The position numbers and the translations under genes were made by a program. 10,894 nt of DNA from Prevotellaceae bacterium (lineage in GTDB: Bacteria; Bacteroidota; Bacteroidia; Bacteroidales; UBA932), in assembly GCA_031259225.1 (NCBI GenBank), contig JAIRLT010000055.1:1-10894 (forward strand). Direction: 5' to 3'. The notes under the pieces were generated by a model that was given only the letters and a program-made list of their open reading frames with translations, made no database searches and was not told where the DNA came from. Shown here piece after piece: positions 1 through 4,600 of the stretch (position 1 is the stretch's first letter; every line of letters begins with the position of its first letter).

Positions 1-305
1 TGCAGGTAGTCGTAGTTAAACCAGTGCAGGGGGCTCATTACAATGTCTTCCGACATCATGTCGGTGGCATGCAGGATAGCCATGTAGCCAAAGGAATCAT
101 GGCTGGTACTGTACAAATCGTATTGCACGAGCACGTTGTATATAGCGTCGATAAACGAGGCTACTTTGGAGGGGTCTGCATCGACGGCTTTTGCTGCCGC
201 TTCTGCGGTGGCATTCTGGGTGGTCTCCACGTTAAAAAATTCTTCGGAGCACGAGACGCCTGCGAACACCACAGATAATAACAGTATAATTTTATTTGTC
301 TTCAT
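1..305 (-). CDS. susD: SusD/RagB-family outer-membrane lipoprotein, N-terminal part (cut by window edge)
   Basis: About 101 codons are present and the reading frame runs off the left edge. The product begins with a lipoprotein signal peptide: Lys near the start, a hydrophobic IILLLSVVFAG stretch, then GVSC with the lipidated Cys at residue 19. The Cys is followed by Ser-Glu-Glu, which fits the acidic Bacteroidetes lipoprotein export signal for surface display. The next residues (EFFNVETTQNAT, then a long helix with FIDAIYNVL) match the usual start of SusD-family proteins, which cap the SusC channel and bind the ligand outside the cell. It lies 21 nt after the susC stop, so the two are co-transcribed. 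An in-frame ATG at 312-314 (MNIM...) is an alternative start 12 nt after susC. I prefer 305 because it puts the Lys close to the start, but neither has a Shine-Dalgarno, as is normal in this phylum. Family call is firm; ligand unknown. Confidence 0.9.
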   Translation of the reverse strand, partial: MKTNKIILLLSVVFAGVSCSEEFFNVETTQNATAEAAAKAVDADPSKVASFIDAIYNVLVQYDLYSTSHDSFGYMAILHATDMMSEDIVMSPLHWFNYDYL

Positions 306-326
306 AATATTCATTTTTTTTAAAGG

Positions 327-3300
327 TTAAAGACCGATTGATAATCCGAACGACACAGTGCGCAAGGCAGAGTATACACCGTAGCCGGTTGCCCCGGTGA
401 ATGACTGGCGCGGGTCTAATCCTTTGCGCGCCGACAGTAATCCGAGGTTATCGCCGCTCACATAGATGCGCAGGGTGCGGAGTTTGACCTTGTCGATGAC
501 GCTTCTTGGGAACGTGTAGCCCAGCGTAATATTTTTCAGGCTGAAATACGAGGCGCTTATCAGGAAGCGGTCGGATGTACCGTTCAAATCCTGGTCGCCT
601 GCCGAGAGGCGCGGCACGTCGGTGTCGGTGTTCGAGGGCGTCCAGCGCTTGTAGGCGTCGGTGTGCCAGTTTGCGCCGGGCTCATCGCCGCCGTGCATCA
701 AGCCGGAGTAGAACGAGTCATACACATAGCCGCCCGACTGGAAGGCTGTTTGTATGCTCAGGTCGAAGCCGTAGGCGGTAACGTCGGTCGAGAAGCCGCC
801 GTAGAAGTTGGGGAGCGCCGATTTGCCGATTTCATAATAGGTAACATCTGCATAGGTATCGGTGGTTTCCCTGCCGGTGATATTCCCGTCGGCGTCTTTT
901 ACATCTTTATACCAGAGCGCCTTCCCGGTGGTTTTGTCCACGCCTGCGGAGAGCGGGAGATAGAAGTCGTAGAGCGTCCCGCCGAGTTTCCGCCAATAGC
1001 TGCCGGCGCGGTATCCTGCGGGGTCGGTTTTATCGGCGGGCAGTTTAGTGAGTTCGTTTTTCAGGGTAGTGATATTTGCAGCTACGCTCCACGAGATGTC
1101 GGCGGTTTTCAGGATATCCACGTTTACGTCAAATTCCCAGCCGGTGTTCTTCATGTCAATCTGGTTGTCCCACACCCACGAGGGCGCGCCCAATGAACTG
1201 GGCAGCGGTTTCTGGTAAATCATGTCTTTGGTTTCCTTAATGAAGTAGTCGATATTCAGGGTAACCCTGTTGAAGAACTTCGACTCGAAGCCGATGGTGA
1301 GGTTGTTCGATTTTTCCCACGTCAGTTCGGGCGCGCCCCTGAGCGCCAGCACCGGCGACGGGTAGGTGCCGTCGGAAGTGATGTTATACTGGTCGACGTA
1401 GAGGTTGTAATACCTGCTGCCGTAGGCATCCACAATGGCGTCGTTGCCCTGTGTGCCGTAGCTGGCGCGCAGGCGGAGGTTGTCAATTTGCTCAATGTCG
1501 GCAAGGAAGGTTTCTTCCTTAACGCGCCAAGCTGCGCCCACGCTCCAGAAGTTCCCCCAGCGCACGTCGGGGTGGAATATTGAGGAGGCGTCGCGGCGGA
1601 AGCTGCCCGAGACCATGTATTTGTTGTCAAAACTGTATTCGGCGCGGGATAGGAAGCCCTCGAGCCGGTATTTTTCGGTATAGGAGTCCATCCCGCTCAT
1701 GGAGCCGGCATTGCCCAGTTCGGGGTTGTTGGGGTCGAAGAATTGCATTTTCGAGCCTTCAAAATATATTTCCTCATCGGCTTTGATTTCATGCCCCAGC
1801 AGCACATCAATTTTGTGCTTGCCGAATTCTTTTGAGTAGTTCAACAACTGATTGGCGTTGATGGCTGCATAGCGCTGGCTATAGCGGCTGCCGATACCGC
1901 CGTATGTTGCACCGTTGCCGATAGAGGGGTTGGTGAAGTCGTTATAGGTAACATTAAATATGTCGTAGGCGATATTGGCGGTGAAAGTGAAGCCGTCCAA
2001 GAATTTCAGCTCCACGTAGGCGCGCGACGACAGGTTATCCGCTACCGAATGGTCGAAGTCGTTTTGCAACGCATAGAGCGGGTTTTGATCTGCTGCGTAA
2101 GGGCGGTTGGGCACAGTCACGGTCTTACCGTTCACCTCCGTACCGTTCCGAATGCCGTTTTTAAAGTTGCCCGAGCCGAAGTCGTAGGCGTGCGAGCCGT
2201 CGGCGTTGTAAATGGGGTCGCCGGTTCCCAAGTCGTACTTGTAAACCGGGTAAATCGGGGCGATGATTTGCGAGAAATAGAAAACATTGGAATAAACGGT
2301 GCTGCCTCCCGAAGGAACCGGCGCATTGGAACTTGTTTGGGCATAAGCCACATTCACGCCCGCCTTGAAGAAGTCTTTAAACTTCTGGTCGATTTTCCCG
2401 CGTACGTTTATCCTTGAAAAGTCCGACTTGTCAATATATCCCTTGTCGTTGATGTAACCCGCCGAGAAATAGGCGTTGGTGTTTTCCGTGCCGCTGCTCA
2501 CGTTGAGGTTGTATTCCTGCCGGAGTTTGTTTTTGAAGGGATCGGTGAGCCAGCTCTCGTTCCACTTCTTTTCGGTAGCCGCCGGGTTGATTTTCCCGGT
2601 TACGGGGTCTACCAGTTCGGCGTCGGGTACACCTTTATATATATTATACCCCAGCCCCAGCGCGCCACCAATAAGGTCATTGCTGGCTATCTTCCCGACA
2701 TTATAAACAGTGCCGGCTTCCAGCAGGTTGTTCCGCTGGGCTTCCCATGTTAATTCATAAAAATCGGCGGGGTTGGTTACCACGTTGTAAGCCGGCACGC
2801 CGCGGGAGTTCACGCCTGCGCGGGCTTCAAAGTTAATTTTCACCTTGCCGGTTTCAGCGCGTTTGGTGGTAATCATCAGCACGCCGTTGGAGCCGCGCGC
2901 GCCGTACATGGAAGTGGCGGCGGCGTCTTTCAGCACGTTAAGGGTTTCGATGTCCTGCGGTGCAATGGTGTTGAGCGAGCCTTCATAAGGCACGCCGTCC
3001 ACCACAATCAGCGGCGCCGAACTCGCCGAAATGGAGCCCAAGCCGCGCACGCGAATGTTGGCGCTGCTGCCCGGCTGCCCTGTGGAACTCGCCGTTTGCA
3101 CGCCGGCTACGGCGCCTTCCAGCGATTTGGTCACGTTGGAGGTTTCGCCTTTCACCAATTTCTCGTTTTTCAACACCGCCACCGAGCCGGTAAAGCGCTC
3201 TTTGGTGGTGGTGCCGTAGGCTACTACCACTACGTCGCTTAGCGTTACGGCGTCGCTTTCGAGCGCCACGTTAATGACGGTACGACCGCCGACTGCCTGT

Positions 3301-3545
3301 TCGTGCGTTTTCATTCCCACAAACGAGAATACCAGCGTGGCGCCGGCAGGTACGTTAAGTGTATAACGACCGTCCACGCCGGTCAAGGTGCTTACCTGCG
3401 CACCTTTTACTACTACCGATACGCCCGGCAACGGCTGCCCGTCGGCGGCGTCGGTTACAATTCCCGATATTTGCACGTCCTGCGCCCACAGCGCATTAAC
3501 GCCTGCAAATACCAAACTTAGTAAAAACAATGTGATTTTTTTCAT
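327..3545 (-). CDS. susC: SusC/RagA-family TonB-dependent outer-membrane transporter
   Basis: This 1072-aa protein is complete and of normal family length. Domains in order: a signal peptide (residues 1-21, cleavage after LWA), a carboxypeptidase-regulatory-like beta-sandwich (about 24-100, GIVTDAADGQPLPGVSV), a TonB-box-like stretch (SDVVVVAYG, 103-111), the plug (about 113-230, with IRVRGLG, VVDGVPY and the SusC signature around LKDAAATSMYGARGSNGV) and a 22-strand-type barrel ending in FGLSIGL. It imports an oligomer too large for porins, powered by TonB-ExbBD, with the SusD encoded directly downstream. There is no STN domain before the carboxypeptidase-like domain, so it is not expected to signal to a FecR-type anti-sigma factor. 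The start MKKIT at 3543-3545 is the only sensible one because it begins the signal peptide. Upstream lie paired inverted repeats that suggest phase-variable expression. The substrate cannot be inferred: no enzyme or regulator gene of the locus is inside the window. Confidence 0.95.
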   Translation of the reverse strand: MKKITLFLLSLVFAGVNALWAQDVQISGIVTDAADGQPLPGVSVVVKGAQVSTLTGVDGRYTLNVPAGATLVFSFVGMKTHEQAVGGRTVINVALESDAVTLSDVVVVAYGTTTKERFTGSVAVLKNEKLVKGETSNVTKSLEGAVAGVQTASSTGQPGSSANIRVRGLGSISASSAPLIVVDGVPYEGSLNTIAPQDIETLNVLKDAAATSMYGARGSNGVLMITTKRAETGKVKINFEARAGVNSRGVPAYNVVTNPADFYELTWEAQRNNLLEAGTVYNVGKIASNDLIGGALGLGYNIYKGVPDAELVDPVTGKINPAATEKKWNESWLTDPFKNKLRQEYNLNVSSGTENTNAYFSAGYINDKGYIDKSDFSRINVRGKIDQKFKDFFKAGVNVAYAQTSSNAPVPSGGSTVYSNVFYFSQIIAPIYPVYKYDLGTGDPIYNADGSHAYDFGSGNFKNGIRNGTEVNGKTVTVPNRPYAADQNPLYALQNDFDHSVADNLSSRAYVELKFLDGFTFTANIAYDIFNVTYNDFTNPSIGNGATYGGIGSRYSQRYAAINANQLLNYSKEFGKHKIDVLLGHEIKADEEIYFEGSKMQFFDPNNPELGNAGSMSGMDSYTEKYRLEGFLSRAEYSFDNKYMVSGSFRRDASSIFHPDVRWGNFWSVGAAWRVKEETFLADIEQIDNLRLRASYGTQGNDAIVDAYGSRYYNLYVDQYNITSDGTYPSPVLALRGAPELTWEKSNNLTIGFESKFFNRVTLNIDYFIKETKDMIYQKPLPSSLGAPSWVWDNQIDMKNTGWEFDVNVDILKTADISWSVAANITTLKNELTKLPADKTDPAGYRAGSYWRKLGGTLYDFYLPLSAGVDKTTGKALWYKDVKDADGNITGRETTDTYADVTYYEIGKSALPNFYGGFSTDVTAYGFDLSIQTAFQSGGYVYDSFYSGLMHGGDEPGANWHTDAYKRWTPSNTDTDVPRLSAGDQDLNGTSDRFLISASYFSLKNITLGYTFPRSVIDKVKLRTLRIYVSGDNLGLLSARKGLDPRQSFTGATGYGVYSALRTVSFGLSIGL

Positions 3546-3578
3546 AAGCGTTGATTTTTAATTATATTTGTTTGATCC

Positions 3579-3606
3579 TTTAATTTTGACTTAGTCAGTC
3601 AAAATT
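3579..3606. repeat. Left inverted repeat upstream of susC
   Basis: This 28-bp sequence recurs in inverted orientation at 3921-3948 with one mismatch. Its inner 25 bp (3582-3606) is itself a perfect dyad: AATTTTGACT, 5-nt spacer TAGTC, AGTCAAAATT. It ends 34-37 bp before the susC start. A long repeat pair whose members each have internal dyad symmetry suits a site-specific recombinase crossover site. It could also be a paired operator or a transposon end. Confidence 0.85.
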
Positions 3607-3920
3607 TTCATTAAATTATTTATTTTCAGTTCCTTTTTTTGAAGGCTACTTCATTCGTCCTTTATATTGCAATTCTTGCATTTATTATTGGTATTCAACT
3701 TATTTTACTGTTTGCCGGTAATTTTTTTTTGTAAAAAAACCACCTTTCATCCCTTTTTTCATCCGCTCTTATTCCGTCTACAATTGTTGAATTTATTAGG
3801 TTTTTCTTATAATTACCGTCATTTTCCCTTTGCGCGTTTTTTCCCGCTTTTTTCCTCTAATTCGTTCTGTTGTTTTTTTAACTTTGCTAATCCGCTGACC
3901 GTGAGTCTGAGCCGTGTGCC
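3607..3920. other. Candidate invertible segment between susC and its outer promoter
   Basis: This 314-bp stretch is enclosed by the inverted repeats at 3579-3606 and 3921-3948. It has no plausible gene: its single open frame on the plus strand is a low-complexity Phe/Leu-rich translation of a T-rich strand. The plus strand is strongly pyrimidine-rich with several T runs. It contains one consensus TAnnTTTG box (3879-3886), which reads away from susC, and no CAAAnnTA, so no -7 box reads toward susC in the present orientation. If flipped, that box would sit near 3641-3648 facing susC and give a leader of roughly 90 nt. Invertible promoters ahead of capsule and susC/susD operons are established in Bacteroides. 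That this segment inverts is inference. Confidence 0.5.
3879..3886 (+). promoter_or_regulatory. -7 box inside the candidate invertible segment, pointing away from susC
   Basis: TAACTTTG matches the Bacteroidetes -7 consensus TAnnTTTG exactly. No good TTG -33 element lies 17-23 nt upstream; TTC at 3861-3863 is too close at 15 nt. It is 34 nt from the right inverted repeat. In the present orientation nothing is encoded just downstream, so its likely purpose appears only if the segment flips. Confidence 0.4.
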
Positions 3921-3948
3921 AATTTTGACTGACTAAGTTAAAATTAAA
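3921..3948. repeat. Right inverted repeat upstream of susC
   Basis: This is the reverse complement of 3579-3606 with one mismatch over 28 bp. Its inner 25 bp (3921-3945) is a dyad with one mismatched position: AATTTTGACT, spacer GACTA, AGTTAAAATT. The spacers of the two copies, TAGTC and GACTA, are reverse complements of each other. Similarity stops abruptly on both sides of the repeat, so the conserved unit is the repeat itself. I saw no convincing target-site duplication outside the pair. Confidence 0.85.
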
Positions 3949-3967
3949 ACCGGACGGATATCTGGGG

Positions 3968-3993
3968 CAAAGTTAAAAACAAAAACACCACAA
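3968..3993 (-). promoter_or_regulatory. Possible susC promoter outside the inverted repeats
   Basis: On the minus strand TAACTTTG (3975-3968) is an exact -7 box. The nearest TTG (3993-3991) is only 15 nt upstream, shorter than the usual 17-23. Transcription from here would start near 3961 and give a leader of about 415 nt to susC, passing through both inverted repeats. It could be a weak constitutive promoter or a chance match in an AT-rich stretch. Confidence 0.35.
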
Positions 3994-4115
3994 AATGTAA
4001 ATAAAACGATATTATTTTCTTAATTCAACATTAATTTTTATGGGTTATATCTAAAAAATATATTCTATTTACCAACATCGCCTGAATAAACAGGGGGGGG
4101 CTCATCCATTTTACT

Positions 4116-4236
4116 TTTAAAAAAACATCCGGGTATTTTGCCGGGTATTTTGCCGGATGTTTTTTAGTTTTATTGTTTTTTTAGTGTTGTTCCCTATAAT
4201 CCCCGGCTAATGACTACTTGCATATATAAATTTGCA
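4116..4236 (-). ncRNA. Candidate ~115-nt small RNA between promoter and terminator
   Basis: A good minus-strand promoter (4241-4271) is followed about 115 nt later by the terminator at 4120-4165, and no open frame worth noting lies between. This is the layout of an independent small RNA. The 5' end would lie near 4234-4236 and the 3' end in the T tract near 4116-4119. Apart from the terminator stem I saw no strong structure and no known RNA family. No expression evidence is available from sequence alone. Confidence 0.35.
4120..4165. terminator. Strong bidirectional rho-independent terminator with a tandem repeat in its loop
   Basis: AAAAAACATCCGG (4120-4132) and CCGGATGTTTTTT (4153-4165) form a perfect 13-bp stem around a 20-nt loop, with T tracts on both strands. 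The core contains two adjacent copies of the 12-mer GGGTATTTTGCC (4131-4142 and 4143-4154), so shorter alternative stems using the middle CCGGG are possible. Read leftward it would end a short RNA from the promoter at 4241-4271. Read rightward there is no gene before it. It also insulates susC from anything started to its right. Confidence 0.75.
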
Positions 4237-4240
4237 GGTG

Positions 4241-4271
4241 CAAAGGTAAGGCGACTTTTGCGAAGGTGCAA
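4241..4271 (-). promoter_or_regulatory. Bacteroidetes-type promoter reading leftward
   Basis: On the minus strand TTG (4271-4269), a 20-nt spacer and TACCTTTG (4248-4241) match the phylum's -33/-7 consensus in sequence and spacing, making this one of the two best-formed promoters in the window. A 14-bp dyad, TTTGCA-GG-TGCAAA (4231-4244), overlaps the -7 box and probable start site. The 8-mer AGGTGCAA is repeated at 4236-4243 and 4264-4271, over both promoter elements. These could be a regulator's sites. Confidence 0.5.
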
Positions 4272-4289
4272 TACCATATTTGTGGTATT
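4270..4289. other. Small hairpin between the divergent promoters
   Basis: AATACCA (4270-4276) and TGGTATT (4283-4289) can pair around a 6-nt loop, followed by three more T on the plus strand. The stem is AT-rich and it overlaps the -33 element of the leftward promoter, so it may be a binding site or chance. The rest of 4166-4370 shows no gene and no other clear signal. Confidence 0.25.
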
Positions 4290-4370
4290 TTTAGAGAATT
4301 AGGAGTTATGAATTAGCCGGCGCGCCAGCCTACTAACCACTAATCACTATTATATACTCTAAATTTTTTT

Positions 4371-4378
4371 TACCTTTG
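4371..4378 (+). promoter_or_regulatory. -7 box upstream of the structured leader and the 900-aa membrane protein
   Basis: TACCTTTG is an exact TAnnTTTG box preceded by a run of eight T. No TTG is found at 17-23 nt upstream, so the -33 part is poor. A start near 4383-4385 would place the folded region at 4398-4571 at the very beginning of the transcript, and 215-220 nt ahead of the ATG at 4601. Confidence 0.5.
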
Positions 4379-4397
4379 CAACAGCTTTATGCTCGTT

Positions 4398-4571
4398 GAA
4401 ATACAATCTAAAGCGTTAGCTTTAGTTCCTGTTCTTGAATTTAGCCATTTTAGAACTCCCGGGAATAAAGTAACGCTCACGAGTCATCGTGGGCTTTATT
4501 TATTTGGGAGTCAGGTCGGCTAAAACCTCAAGAACAGATAAAAAAGTTCACGATTTTTTTGTTTGTATTTC
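4398..4571 (+). ncRNA. Candidate structured RNA or regulatory leader, multibranch fold
   Basis: Pairings found by eye: an outer stem GAAATACAA (4398-4406) with TTGTATTTC (4563-4571); hairpin 1, CTAAAGC-GTTA-GCTTTAG (4408-4425), perfect 7 bp; hairpin 2, a long interrupted arm from 4429 to 4537; hairpin 3, six A (4541-4546 region) with the T run at 4554-4560. Hairpin 2 stacks five stems: CTGTTCTTGA/TCAAGAACAG, TTTAGCC/GGCTAAA, ACTCCC/GGGAGT, AATAAAG/CTTTATT and CTCACGA/TCGTGGG closed by loop GTCA (4483-4486). Nothing in the interval codes for a protein. It lies between a promoter box and the 900-aa gene, so it is either an independent ~190-nt RNA or a cis-acting 5' leader. It does not match 6S, tmRNA, RNase P or SRP RNA features that I know. 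The amount of nested complementarity makes chance unlikely. Confidence 0.55.
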
Positions 4572-4600
4572 CGGGAAACAACATTTAAAACACTTTAATT

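Noticed and set aside
1322..1630. Open frames overlapping susC on both strands
   Set aside because: They are shadow frames of the GC-rich susC coding sequence with low-complexity Arg/Ala/Thr-rich products.
3667..3936. 89-codon plus-strand open frame inside the candidate invertible segment
   Set aside because: It is a Phe/Leu-rich translation of a T-rich strand, has no start signals and crosses into the right inverted repeat.
3579..3948. Inverted repeats as a miniature transposable element or as two terminators
   Set aside because: No target-site duplication is visible outside the repeats, and the hairpin each copy could form is AT-rich and weak. The transposable-element option is not excluded, only less favoured.
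4398..4571. Retron msr-msd RNA, 6S RNA, tmRNA or an integron attC site
   Set aside because: No reverse transcriptase or integrase follows, the arm lacks the large central bubble of 6S RNA, there is no tRNA-like end or tag frame, and the attC core sequences do not fit.
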